Shown here one piece after another: positions 30,846-39,408 of a stretch of 64,000 nucleotides of DNA. The position numbers and the translations under genes are program-made. The notes under the pieces are model-generated. The model worked only from the letters and a program-made list of their open reading frames with translations, made no database searches and had not been told where the DNA came from. This stretch comes from Kingella potus (lineage in GTDB: Bacteria > Pseudomonadota > Gammaproteobacteria > Burkholderiales > Neisseriaceae): positions 310,001 through 374,000 of the forward strand of contig NZ_UGJJ01000002.1 in NCBI RefSeq assembly GCF_900451175.1, given 5' to 3'. Numbering within the stretch: position 1 is the first letter of the stretch; every line of letters begins with the position of its first letter.

Positions 30846-31562
30846 GGGTTTCGTGTGGGCGGATTTTGTTGTGTGGTTTCAGGGGACGCGTGCGTCGCCT
30901 TTGGGCGACACACCCTACGTGTTTTTTCAGACGGCCTTTGTGGTTTGGGTAGGGTGTGTGGCGCAGCCACGCACGCGGTTTTTGTTTTGCGGCGGGTGTG
31001 TCTGTTGTGGTACTGGGGGACGCGTGCGTCGCCTTTGGGCGACACACCCTACGTGTTTTTTTTCAGACGGCCTTTGTGGTTTGGGTAGGGTGTGTGGCGC
31101 AGCCACGCACGCGTTTTTTGTGTTTGCGGCGGGTGTGTCTGTTGTGGTACTGGGAGACGCGTGCGTCGCTGGGACGATACACGCTACGTGCTAGCCTATA
31201 CGGGTTCTTACTTGCTTTTTGGGAACGCGTGCGTCGCCTTTGGGCGACACACCCTACGTGTTTTTTCAGACGGCCTCTGCGGTTTGTGTAGGGTGTGTGG
31301 CGTAAGCCACGCACGCGGTTTTTGTTTTTGCGGCGGGGTGTGTCCGTTGCGGGGTTTGGGGGACGCGTGCGTCGCCTTTGGGCGACACACCCTACGTGTT
31401 TTTTCAGACGGCCTCTGCGGTTTGGGTAGGGTGTGTGGCGTAAGCCACGCACGCGGTTTTTGTTTTGCGGCGGGTGTGTCTATTGTGGCGGTTTGGGACG
31501 CGTGCGTCGCTTTTGGGCGACACACCCTACGTGGGTTCTTGCGCGGGTGTTCCGTTATTTTG
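30846..31562. repeat. Tandem array of DUS-REPIN units between slam and RAYT
   Basis: Units of about 136-138 bases repeat head to tail. Each has a DUS, a GTAGGGTGTGTGGC...GCCACGCACGCG half-site, a ~45-base spacer and a GACGCGTGCGTCGC...GCGACACACCCTACG half-site. DUS cores begin near 30928, 31064, 31267 and 31405. One unit is enlarged by a segment with GTGCTAGCC and a further half-site. No protein-coding potential is credible. Confidence 0.8.
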
Positions 31563-32090
31563 CTATTCGCCGAAGTTCATTATTTCCGTTTCCCGTGTTC
31601 CGCCCCAATCGGGTGGCAGTATTCCCGCGCGGACGAGGCGGTGGAACGATGAAAACGGCCAGTCGCGCACGGTAGCGGCGAAGCCGTGTCTGACCGGGTT
31701 GAAATGGATGTAGTCGGCACACCGCTGCAAATCGGTTTCATCGCGCACGGTGTGTTCGTAGAAACGCCGCTGCCAAATGCCGCGCTCGCCGCGCCGCAGT
31801 TTGCTGGCGGAGCGGTCGGCGGCGGGCAGGTGTGCGGAGAAGCGGCTTTTTATCAAACGCCAGCGCAGGGAGTAGTCCGCATCGCCGAGCGGCAGCGTCC
31901 ACACGGAGTGCAGGTGGTTGGGCATGACGCAGACGGCAAGTGTTTCAAAGGGATACATTTTGCATACGTCGGTATAGGCCGTGCGCAGCAGGCCGATGTG
32001 TTCTACCAGCAGACGGGATTTCGGGTCGGCCAGTTTCACGGTAAAGAAAAAGGTGCCGCCCGCGACGAAATTGCGGCGGTAGCGCGTCAT
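31563..32090 (-). CDS. REP-associated tyrosine transposase (RAYT, IS200-like Y1 family)
   Basis: The 175-residue product has the HUH motif of Y1 transposases in VCVMPNHLHSVWTLP, an N-terminal RRNFVAGGTFFFTVKLADP strand, and the RAYT C-terminal signature IWQRRFYEHTVRDETDLQRCADYIHFNPVRHGF. RAYTs are domesticated single-copy relatives of IS200/IS605 transposases linked to REP and REPIN palindromes. Dense REP family 1 arrays flank this gene on both sides, as expected for its substrate. TATAAT on the minus strand (32132-32127) and GGACA before the ATG suggest it is expressed. Confidence 0.88.
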   Translation of the reverse strand: MTRYRRNFVAGGTFFFTVKLADPKSRLLVEHIGLLRTAYTDVCKMYPFETLAVCVMPNHLHSVWTLPLGDADYSLRWRLIKSRFSAHLPAADRSASKLRRGERGIWQRRFYEHTVRDETDLQRCADYIHFNPVRHGFAATVRDWPFSSFHRLVRAGILPPDWGGTRETEIMNFGE

Positions 32091-32660
32091 GGTGTGTCCG
32101 TTTGCGAATCAGGCGGGATGGTGCGGATTATAGGCCGTCTGAAAAGCGGGGTTTGGGTTTTTGGGGTGTGGTTTTGTTTTTTGAGTCGGGTTTTGTTGCG
32201 GGGTTTGGGGAACGCGTGCGTCGCCTTTGGGCGACACACCCTACGTGCTAGCCTATGCGGGTTCTTACTTGCTTTTTGGGGACGCGTGCGTCGCTTTGGG
32301 CGACACACCCTACGTGCTAGCTCTGCGGTTTGGGTAGGGTGTGTGGCGCAGCCACGCACGCGGGTTTTGTTTTTGCGGCGGGTGTGTCTGTTGCGGTACT
32401 GGGGGACGCGTGCGTCGCTTTGGCGACGCACGCTACGTGCTAGCCTATGCGGGTTCTTACTTGTTTTTTGGGAACGCGTGCGTCGCTTTGGCGACACACC
32501 CTACGTGCTAGCCTATGCGGGTTCTTGCTTGGTTTTTGGAACGCGTGCGTCGCCTTTGGGCGACACACCCTACGTGCTAGCCTATGCAGGGTCTTGCTTG
32601 GTTTTTGGGACGCGTGCGTCGCTGGGGCGACACACCCTACGTGGGTTTGGGTTTTGGGTT
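32091..32660. repeat. REP array upstream of the RAYT gene
   Basis: Single REP half-sites repeat every 66-70 bases with a shared spacer (GTGCTAGCC, TATGCGGGTTCTTACTTG), near 32211, 32280, 32405, 32475, 32541 and 32609. One inverted GCCACGCACGCG half-site at about 32335-32363 makes a doublet. A DUS lies at about 32134-32146. No gene is seen. Confidence 0.75.
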
Positions 32661-32692
32661 AAAAAGGCGGGCGGAAAGTTTTTTCCGCCCGT
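32661..32692 (-). terminator. Rho-independent terminator of the hemophilin-like gene
   Basis: GGGCGGAAA (32669-32677) pairs with TTTCCGCCC (32682-32690), followed on the minus strand by TTTTT. It is not made of DUS. It suggests the hemophore message ends here, before the RAYT and slam. Confidence 0.8.
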
Positions 32693-32778
32693 CGGTCATG
32701 ATTGTCCTGTAAAAATAAAAATTTATTTCTCTTCCATTTTTTTTTGTAAACAAGGTGTTGTTTGTTTGAATCAATTGC

Positions 32779-33672
32779 TTATTTCTTTGCGCCGCCGTAT
32801 GCGGTGTTCAGTTTTTTATCGTTGAACTGGGCGATGCCGGCGAGGCCTGCGGCGTTGTTGCCGAAGAATTTGCCCGAGGTGGTGCCGTTTACGCTGTTGT
32901 TGGCGACGGCTTTGCCCGAGAAGGCGGCTTGGGCGGTTTGGATGTTGGCGTTGATGCCGAGGGTTTTCAGGTCGCCGCCTGCTCTGGACAGGGTGCCGGT
33001 CAGCGTTTTTTTGCCGAAGTCGGCTTTCAGGTCGCCGCGCAAGACAGCCGTGCCTTGTTCGTAGTGCTGGTTGATGCCTTTAACGTCGTAGGTGGCGGTG
33101 CCGCTGGTGGGCATTTTGGCGGTTTTGCCTGTGCCGCTGTAGAACACGGTGTAGTTGTTGGTGGCAACGTTTTTATTGACGGCACTCGCACCGGACTTGG
33201 TGTTGTCCCAGTCGCCGAAGTACACGTCCAAATCGCCCACTTTGGCATAGGACATGCGGCCGAGGTGGGAATGGTCGGGCATTTTGGGGATGTTGTCCCA
33301 CAGCAGGCCTTTCATTTTGTACATATGGGCTACGGTTACATTGTTGCCGTCTTGACCCAAGATGCTTTTGGCAAACCATCTGACCATAATATTGCCGGCG
33401 GTTTTGTCGATTTTGGCAAAGGAAACATGCTTGTTGTTTGCCAAGCCCTTGCTGTTATTTGTTGTAGCATTTTCATCGTGGACATAAATGGCGGCTTTGC
33501 CTTTGTAATCTCCGCTGTCTACAACAGATACACCAATGTGTTTTTCGCTATTGATTGTATTTGCTGCGGATGTCGCACCATCGGGATTGGATTCAAATTT
33601 ATCCGGTAACGCATATACGGAGGAAGCAGCAAATACAGTGGCCAAAGCGGCAACCAGTTTCAAATGTTTCAT
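32779..33672 (-). CDS. Secreted hemophilin-like hemophore (Slam substrate)
   Basis: The 297-residue product has a type I signal peptide (MKHLKLVAALATVFAASSVYA) with no lipobox cysteine, so it should be soluble. The N-terminal part holds HLGRMSYAKVGDLDVYFGDW; the C-terminal ~90 residues form a TbpB-type eight-stranded barrel (GTAVLRGDLKADFGKKTLTG, INANIQTAQAAFSGKAV, SGKFFGNNAAGLAGIAQF). This layout matches hemophilins such as Acinetobacter HphA, heme-binding proteins exported through Slam. His residues in KMPDHSHLG are candidate ligands. AAGGAG precedes the ATG. Heme as ligand is inferred from family and neighbours. Confidence 0.82.
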   Translation of the reverse strand: MKHLKLVAALATVFAASSVYALPDKFESNPDGATSAANTINSEKHIGVSVVDSGDYKGKAAIYVHDENATTNNSKGLANNKHVSFAKIDKTAGNIMVRWFAKSILGQDGNNVTVAHMYKMKGLLWDNIPKMPDHSHLGRMSYAKVGDLDVYFGDWDNTKSGASAVNKNVATNNYTVFYSGTGKTAKMPTSGTATYDVKGINQHYEQGTAVLRGDLKADFGKKTLTGTLSRAGGDLKTLGINANIQTAQAAFSGKAVANNSVNGTTSGKFFGNNAAGLAGIAQFNDKKLNTAYGGAKK

Positions 33673-33882
33673 GATTAAACTCCTTAAAAAGAATAAAGAT
33701 TTAAAAAAAACAAACTCAACGTGTCATATGCGGGCATCCGAATCAGACGGTTTTAATTCGTATTCCCTCATTGGCAGGCGAATTATACAGCAAGTTTTTA
33801 AGTGATTGTAGGAATTTTTATCTCTAAAATAAGAAAAAAATTTTATTGCTTAATTTGGTAAATTTTTAGTAATAAATTTTAT
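33673..33882. promoter_or_regulatory. AT-rich intergenic segment with promoter for the hemophilin-like gene
   Basis: Minus-strand TATAAT (33787-33782), preceded by CTG, lies about 110 bases upstream of the hemophore ATG and may be its own promoter. The segment and the hemophore gene are visibly richer in A and T than the rest of the window. No other gene is seen. Confidence 0.5.
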
Positions 33883-36800
33883 TTAGAACCTTGCTGTCAG
33901 GCCGAAGCGCAATGTTCTGCCGGGTGCGGGCATATAAGAGGGGCTGAGTGGATCGAGATAATAGCGATCAGTCAGGTTGGTGCCGACCAGTTCGGCGGTT
34001 ACGTTTTTATTGATTTTATAGCGGATATATGCGTCGTAGGTAGCGACAGGCTGCCATTCCTGGCCTGTAATGCGAAGTCGTGATGAGGTGCCGTTGTACT
34101 CCCTGAATTTATCCCGCCAATGATTCCATGCCTCGTCGCGGTTTTTCTTAATGCGGCTGTGGTAGTGGAAGCGCAGCCCCGTTTCCAGCTTTTCGCCGAA
34201 GAAACGTGCGCCCAAATCGGCGTTGATAGACCAGCGCGGCTGCAGGGCGGAGGCAAGATAGCCGCTGCTGCTGAGGCCGCCGTGGTTGCAGGAGGGCGTA
34301 GTAACCGTTTCCCCGTTGTGTACCCATACGAGGTCTCCATCGGCATATGCAGCGGTGCTGTCGCACATTTCGTTTTTAATATTACGCAATATGCCCAGTT
34401 CGCCGAACAGGCGGCCGCTGTCGAAGCGGGCGGAAAGCTCCACGCCGGTGCGCACCTGTTTGTCAAACTGCTCAAATTCCAGGTTTTCGTCGCGGTCGAT
34501 GATGTTTTTGGTTTTGTTATGGAAGTAGTTGATGCGGAAATCGGCGCGGCGCATTTTGGGCAAAAGGCCGGTGAGGTCGTGGATGTAGCCGACTTCCCAG
34601 TTTTTGGCGTGTTCGGGCTTCCAGCCGTAGCCGGCGCGGGCAAATGTGCCTGCGGCGTTGGAAAAGCCGTAGGTGCCTTCGAAGATGCTGGGGTAGCGCA
34701 GGGTTTCGGTGTAGCGCAGATAAGCGCGGGCGTGGTCGGTGAGATTGACGGTGGCGGAAAAGGCGGGCGCCCAGCCGCCGTCGCTCTGCCGCTGGGCGCG
34801 GCGGCGTTCGGCGGCAGTCATCGGGGTTTTATAGTGTTCGATACCCCCATGAGGATATTTGTTTACCATAGGCCGACTGTTGGGATCGTTTGGATCATAA
34901 GCGGGATTTTCAACCTGCGCGTACAGATCGGGAATGCTGCCGTTCAGCAAAGGTTGGTCTTGAAGGTTCAAATGGCCTGTTTGATCTTTATTCCATTCAA
35001 AAATCAATGGTCTCGCCAATTCAGGCTCAAACGTATTTACCCAAGGTCTGTTAATTACGGGAACGCCGTTCTCAACACTAATAAAATTGAAGTCTCTTTC
35101 ACTAAAATCATCCCCATTATTCCTTGCCTCGACTGCCCGAAGATGGGCGGCATATTCGTCTCTTGTGGCTACACGGGTTAAATGAAACTTGATGCCCCGA
35201 TTCATCGCAAGCGGTTCCCCCCATTTGTCCACGCCTTCTTTCAGCATTCTGCCGTCGTCGTTGATGCTGAAGCGGGTGTAGCGCGCGCCTGCGGTGAGGC
35301 TGAGCCATTCGGCGGGCTTAAAATGAAAATTAAAGCCCAAATTGGCTTCATGTCTTCTGCCGTTACGCGGCAATCCGTATCCGTTTAGTTCGTAGTTGGC
35401 CCTTATATCGTCGCGCTCTATTTCCTCCCTATATTTGTCGTAGCCCCTCCAGCGCAGTTCGTCGGAATAGTTGTCGCGCGATCGGAGCTTTTCGTATTGG
35501 TAGTCGCCCATGACGGTGAGGTCGAGCTTGGGGGTGAGCTTCATGCGGTTGGAGAAGGTGAAGCCGTTGCGGTCGTTTTTGGCATAGTAGGCCTGGCCTT
35601 GGATGGTGTTGAAGCGGCCGTCGGTGTTGGGGGTGATGGGATCGACGCGGGGCTTGTTTTCGGGGCTGATGCCGTTGTCGCGCAGATACTGGCGTTCGGC
35701 ATCGCTGAGGTTCGGCCATTGCCGCATCAGCTCACGCCATACGCCGACTTCGCTTTCGTAGCGGCGGTGAAATTCGCGGTCTTCGTAGAGGGTGTCGCCC
35801 GGGGAGCCGCCGGCGGTGTTGGTTTTGGATTTGGTGCGGGTGGTCCAGAGGGTGGCGTTGAAGTCGATCCAGCGGCTGTTTTCGGGCTTGAAGGCGTAAT
35901 CGATGTTGGCGGAATTCTGTTTCACCCAGGAGCGCGGCCATTCGGCGATTTTGTTGAGGTTTTCATTGTTGGAGATGGGGCCGATGATGCGGGAGGGCAT
36001 CACGTCGCCAAATTCGGTGCGGGTGCGGCGCAGGCCGAGTTTGACGCTTTGGCCGTGGGGCAGGCGGAAGGTGGTTTTGCCTATCCAGGATTCGGTTTCG
36101 AGCGAGGTGTTGGATACTTCGCCGCCGGGGTGGAAGAAGAGGCCGACTTTGGCGATATTGGGCGCGCCGAGCATGTTTTCGCTGCCCCAGAAGCTTTCGC
36201 CGCGATCGCGGGCTTCATCCGCCAGCCTTTGCAGCTCGGCGAGTTTTTCGGGGGTGAGCGGGCCGATGTAGCCGTAGCGTTCCGCGCCTTTTTTGCCGGA
36301 GAAGTAGTTGCCTTTGCTGCGGTAGGCATAGGCGAGCATGGCATCGAAGCTGTCTTGCTTGGTGGCGGCGGCAATGCGGTAGGCTTTGTCTTTGAGGAAT
36401 TTGCTGCGGCCGGAGAAGCGTTGGTCGATGCGGTCGGTGTCGTCGAGCAGGGCGCGCCAGATGCCGCCGGTGGCTACGGAAGGCTCGGGCAGGGTGCGGT
36501 AGTCTACGGAATCTTCGTAGGCATTTTTGCGCCGGCGGATGGAGTTGTTGGAGGTTTCGAGTTTGACTTCAAGGCCGTATTTCTGCCCTTCGGGGACGAT
36601 GTCGTCGGCATCGATGGTTTTCATGGCCACGGAGCCGCCGATGCCGCTTTTCACGTCGCGGCTGAGGGAGGGGCCTTTTTCGGCATAGACGCTGCCGATG
36701 AGGTTGGGATCGACGTAGTTGCGGTTGTTCGCGCCGGCGTAGCCGCGCCATACGGTGATGGCCTGCTCGGTACCGTCTACCGTTACGGGAATACGCCCCT

Positions 36801-37140
36801 GCCCCTGCACGCCGCGTATGTTGGGATCGATCGCGCCGCTGTTGCGCGCGTCGCCGCTGTATACGCCGACCATGCCGCTGAGAAGATCGGAGACGGTGTT
36901 GCCTTTGAAGGTTTCGACTTCTTCTTTGCCTTTGTAAAGATTGACGATTTCGCGGGTGTAAACGCGATCCTCGCCGCGCTGGTCTTTGCCGCGCGCGCTG
37001 CCTTTCACCGTTACCGCATCGAGGGCGGTGGATTCGGCGGGGGTGTCTGCGCTGTTTGCGGCAAAGGCGGGGGCAATGCCGAGCATTCCGATGCAGGCGG
37101 CCAGGGTGGTGAGGCGGGTTTTCGCTTTGCTGTGTTTCAT
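33883..37140 (-). CDS. TonB-dependent outer membrane receptor, probable hemophore/heme receptor
   Basis: The 1085-residue product has a signal peptide (MLGIAPAFA) and a TonB-box-like ALDAVTVKG just after it. A plug domain follows (NTVSDLLSGMVGVYSGDARN, IRGVQGQGRIPVTVDGTEQ, GGSVAMKTIDADD), then a large 22-strand barrel ending in RTLRFGLTARF with the usual terminal Phe. It is the first gene of the locus and the next gene is the hemophilin-like hemophore, as in hemophilin operons of Acinetobacter. AAGGACA precedes the ATG at 37140. A longer frame upstream lacks support. Confidence 0.85.
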   Translation of the reverse strand: MKHSKAKTRLTTLAACIGMLGIAPAFAANSADTPAESTALDAVTVKGSARGKDQRGEDRVYTREIVNLYKGKEEVETFKGNTVSDLLSGMVGVYSGDARNSGAIDPNIRGVQGQGRIPVTVDGTEQAITVWRGYAGANNRNYVDPNLIGSVYAEKGPSLSRDVKSGIGGSVAMKTIDADDIVPEGQKYGLEVKLETSNNSIRRRKNAYEDSVDYRTLPEPSVATGGIWRALLDDTDRIDQRFSGRSKFLKDKAYRIAAATKQDSFDAMLAYAYRSKGNYFSGKKGAERYGYIGPLTPEKLAELQRLADEARDRGESFWGSENMLGAPNIAKVGLFFHPGGEVSNTSLETESWIGKTTFRLPHGQSVKLGLRRTRTEFGDVMPSRIIGPISNNENLNKIAEWPRSWVKQNSANIDYAFKPENSRWIDFNATLWTTRTKSKTNTAGGSPGDTLYEDREFHRRYESEVGVWRELMRQWPNLSDAERQYLRDNGISPENKPRVDPITPNTDGRFNTIQGQAYYAKNDRNGFTFSNRMKLTPKLDLTVMGDYQYEKLRSRDNYSDELRWRGYDKYREEIERDDIRANYELNGYGLPRNGRRHEANLGFNFHFKPAEWLSLTAGARYTRFSINDDGRMLKEGVDKWGEPLAMNRGIKFHLTRVATRDEYAAHLRAVEARNNGDDFSERDFNFISVENGVPVINRPWVNTFEPELARPLIFEWNKDQTGHLNLQDQPLLNGSIPDLYAQVENPAYDPNDPNSRPMVNKYPHGGIEHYKTPMTAAERRRAQRQSDGGWAPAFSATVNLTDHARAYLRYTETLRYPSIFEGTYGFSNAAGTFARAGYGWKPEHAKNWEVGYIHDLTGLLPKMRRADFRINYFHNKTKNIIDRDENLEFEQFDKQVRTGVELSARFDSGRLFGELGILRNIKNEMCDSTAAYADGDLVWVHNGETVTTPSCNHGGLSSSGYLASALQPRWSINADLGARFFGEKLETGLRFHYHSRIKKNRDEAWNHWRDKFREYNGTSSRLRITGQEWQPVATYDAYIRYKINKNVTAELVGTNLTDRYYLDPLSPSYMPAPGRTLRFGLTARF

Positions 37141-37237
37141 GATGTTGTCCTTTGTATGGAGACGGAAAAATATGCGGGATGAGCTATGCCGCACAGCTAT
37201 TGATTAGTAGTGATTTCTTTTCTGTTACCAGGGGTAA

Positions 37238-37265
37238 TTGTAGCGTTTTTTTAACGTGATACAAA
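37238..37265 (-). promoter_or_regulatory. Predicted promoter of the TonB-dependent receptor gene
   Basis: On the minus strand TTGTAT (37265-37260), 16 bases, TACAAT (37243-37238), about 98 bases before the ATG. No convincing Fur box is seen between it and the gene. Confidence 0.45.
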
Positions 37266-37784
37266 CACATTCAGGCGTGTTTTTACATTTGTGTGCGGTA
37301 AAAAGGCCGTCTGAAAACTTTGGTGGCGGTTTTCAGACGGCCTCTGACATTTGTTCCCTCTATTCGCTCTTCTGCTTACGGGGCCGGGGGCTTTTGTTGT
37401 TTGGCTGATGTGTGCAGGGTGGGCAAAGCGGTTTTGCAAACCGCCACCCCCTCCCCAGCCCTCCCCCGCGCGGGCGCAGGGGAGGGAGTAGGTTTGTTGC
37501 GGGGTTTGGGGGCGCGTGCGTCGCTTTGGCGACACACCCTACGCGGGGATGCGGGGTTGGCGGTGTTTTTTCAGACGGCCTTTGCGGTTGGGGTAGGGTG
37601 TGTGGCGCAGCCACGCACGCGGTTTTGTTTTGCGGAGGGTGTGTCCGTTACAGGTTTGGGACGCGTGCGTCGCTTTGGCGACACACCCTACGCAGGGATG
37701 CGGGGTTGGCGGTGTTTTTCAGACGGCCTCTGCCGCTAAGGTAGGGTGTGCGGCTCTGCCACGCACGCGGTTTGGAATACGGAG
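37266..37784. repeat. Gap with DUS pair, decayed REP family 2 and four REP family 1 half-sites
   Basis: A DUS pair (about 37302-37345) follows the receptor promoter. A family 2 copy at 37350-37503 has lost its first hairpin but keeps the second. Family 1 half-sites lie near 37505-37545, 37590-37625, 37660-37695 and 37739-37772 in alternating orientation. No gene is seen. Confidence 0.65.
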
Positions 37785-37827
37785 AAAGGCCGTCTGAAAA
37801 CCTGTTTGCAGTTTTCAGACGGCCTCT
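37785..37827 (-). terminator. DUS-pair terminator of mltG
   Basis: Inverted DUS pair with flanking AAA/TTT, 20 bases beyond the mltG stop. Confidence 0.75.
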
Positions 37828-37847
37828 TTGCTTATGCACGGCGCGGG

Positions 37848-38840
37848 CTATTTCTGTTTGAGGATATAGCGGCGCACGGCGGTGTTGTGTTCGTCGAGCG
37901 TATGGCTGAACGCGCTTTTGCCGCTGCCGTCCATTTGCGAAACGAAGTAGAGGTATTTGGCCGCCGAGGGGTGGGCGGCGGCTTCGAGGGCGGCTCTGCC
38001 GGGCAGGGCGATGGGGGTGGGCGTGAGGCCGGGGCGGGTGTAGGTGTTGTAGGGGGTGTCGCGTTGCAGGTCGGCTTTGCGGATGCGGCCGTTGTAGGCC
38101 TTGCCCATGCCGTAGATGACGGTGGGGTCGGTTTGCAGCTTCATGCCGGTGTTGAGGCGGTTGACGAACACGGCGGCAACGTCGCGGCGGTCTTCGGGAT
38201 GGCCGGTTTCCTTTTCGATGATGCTGGCGAGGATGAGCATTTCGTAGGGGGTTTTGTAGGGCAGGCCGCTTTGGCGTTCGGACCAGGCCTGGTCGAGGTT
38301 GCGCCGCATGGTGCGGTAGGCGAGGCGGTAGATTTGCAGGTCGCTGCCGCCTGCGTCGGTTTCGTAGGTGTCGGGGGCAAACAGGCCTTCGGGGCTGCCC
38401 GTGGCTTCGGGATCGACGGCTTTGAGGATTTGCTCGTCGCTCCATGCGGCGGTGTCGTGTTGCAGGTCGGCGGTTTGGTTGATGATCTGCCGCATTTGGG
38501 CGAAACGGCTGCCTTCGATGATGCGGACGCTTACGGTGTCGCTGTTGCCTTGTTTGAGGCGTTGCAGGATTTGCCAGGCGGATACCCGCTGCGGCAGTTT
38601 GTAGTTGCCCGAATGCAGTTTGTTGTGGATGCCGAGAAAATAGGCGGCGGCGGTGATGATGTGGCGGTTGTAGACGATGCCGTCGGCTTCGAGACGGGCG
38701 GCGGCGGCGGAGATGCCCTGCCCGCCGCCGATTTTCAGGCGGTAGGGTGCGGAGTGGGTTTTGGGGGCGAAAAGCAGGAATGCGGCAGCGGCGGCGGCGA
38801 GGAGGAAAAGTGTGAAAACGGTGTAAAACGTTTTTTTCAT
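37848..38840 (-). CDS. mltG: Endolytic murein transglycosylase MltG (YceG-like)
   Basis: A 330-residue protein with one N-terminal membrane helix (FYTVFTLFLLAAAAAAFLLF) and a periplasmic YceG domain. LILASIIEKETGHPEDRRDVAAVFVNRL contains the catalytic Glu, and QTDPTVIYGMG and NTYTRPGLTPTPIALPGRAAL are further landmarks. MltG cuts nascent glycan strands and limits their length. The start is uncertain: ATG 38840 (MKKTF) and a TTG at 38852 are both possible and neither has a clear ribosome site. Confidence 0.93.
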   Translation of the reverse strand: MKKTFYTVFTLFLLAAAAAAFLLFAPKTHSAPYRLKIGGGQGISAAAARLEADGIVYNRHIITAAAYFLGIHNKLHSGNYKLPQRVSAWQILQRLKQGNSDTVSVRIIEGSRFAQMRQIINQTADLQHDTAAWSDEQILKAVDPEATGSPEGLFAPDTYETDAGGSDLQIYRLAYRTMRRNLDQAWSERQSGLPYKTPYEMLILASIIEKETGHPEDRRDVAAVFVNRLNTGMKLQTDPTVIYGMGKAYNGRIRKADLQRDTPYNTYTRPGLTPTPIALPGRAALEAAAHPSAAKYLYFVSQMDGSGKSAFSHTLDEHNTAVRRYILKQK

Positions 38841-38991
38841 AAGGGGATGCAATCGGGGGAAAAGGGGTGGCGCAGTATATAAGCAAAGGCGGGGGCGGGC
38901 AATTTCAGACGGCCTGTTTGCTTCGGCGCGGCGGCGGGGGTAAAGTGTGGCGTGTTTTACGGCAGCCGCAGCAGCGGCAAAAGGATGGTTT

Positions 38992-39408
38992 ATGAACAGA
39001 CCTTATCGAGAGCGCGAAGGCGATGTGATTGATGTGGAACCCGTTTTGTCGGAAACGCGGCAGCCGGATCCGCGAGGGGAGCGGCAGCGCAATTATATGT
39101 ATGCGGTGTACGGGCTGTATGCGGCGAGTATTTTTACGGTGGGCCTGGCGGCGGTGGCGGGCGCGGTGGTGGCCGCTTTGAAACAGGACGAAATGGCGGG
39201 CACCTTTTACGAAAGCCATTTGCGCTATCTGATCCGCACGTTTTGGGGCGCGCTGATCGGGTTTGCCGTGGGCGGGGTATTGTCGGTAATCCTCATCGGG
39301 ATTCCGATTGTCTGGCTGACGGGCGTGTGGTATGTGTTCCGCGTGGCCTACGGCATCGTGCGCCTGCTCGACGGCAGGCCGGTTACGCCTACGGGCTGGC
39401 TGATGTAA
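38992..39408 (+). CDS. Small membrane protein of unknown function
   Basis: The 138-residue product has a charged N terminus (MNRPYREREGDVIDVEP), then two or three membrane helices (YAVYGLYAASIFTVGLAAVAG, ALIGFAVGGVLSVILIGIPIVWLTGVWYVF). The pattern resembles small DUF4870-like membrane proteins, without certainty. AAAAGGA lies before the ATG at 38992. It is divergent from mltG. Confidence 0.65.
   Translation: MNRPYREREGDVIDVEPVLSETRQPDPRGERQRNYMYAVYGLYAASIFTVGLAAVAGAVVAALKQDEMAGTFYESHLRYLIRTFWGALIGFAVGGVLSVILIGIPIVWLTGVWYVFRVAYGIVRLLDGRPVTPTGWLM

Noticed and set aside
30885..32645. Possible CRISPR array
   Set aside because: Repeats are palindromic, variable in orientation and period, the spacers are themselves repeated, and no cas gene is near. 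REPIN/RAYT explains it better.
35497..37182. Open frame of 561 codons opposite the TonB-dependent receptor
   Set aside because: Exact antisense of a clear receptor gene, very low complexity (Gly, Val, Ala, Phe), no ribosome site.
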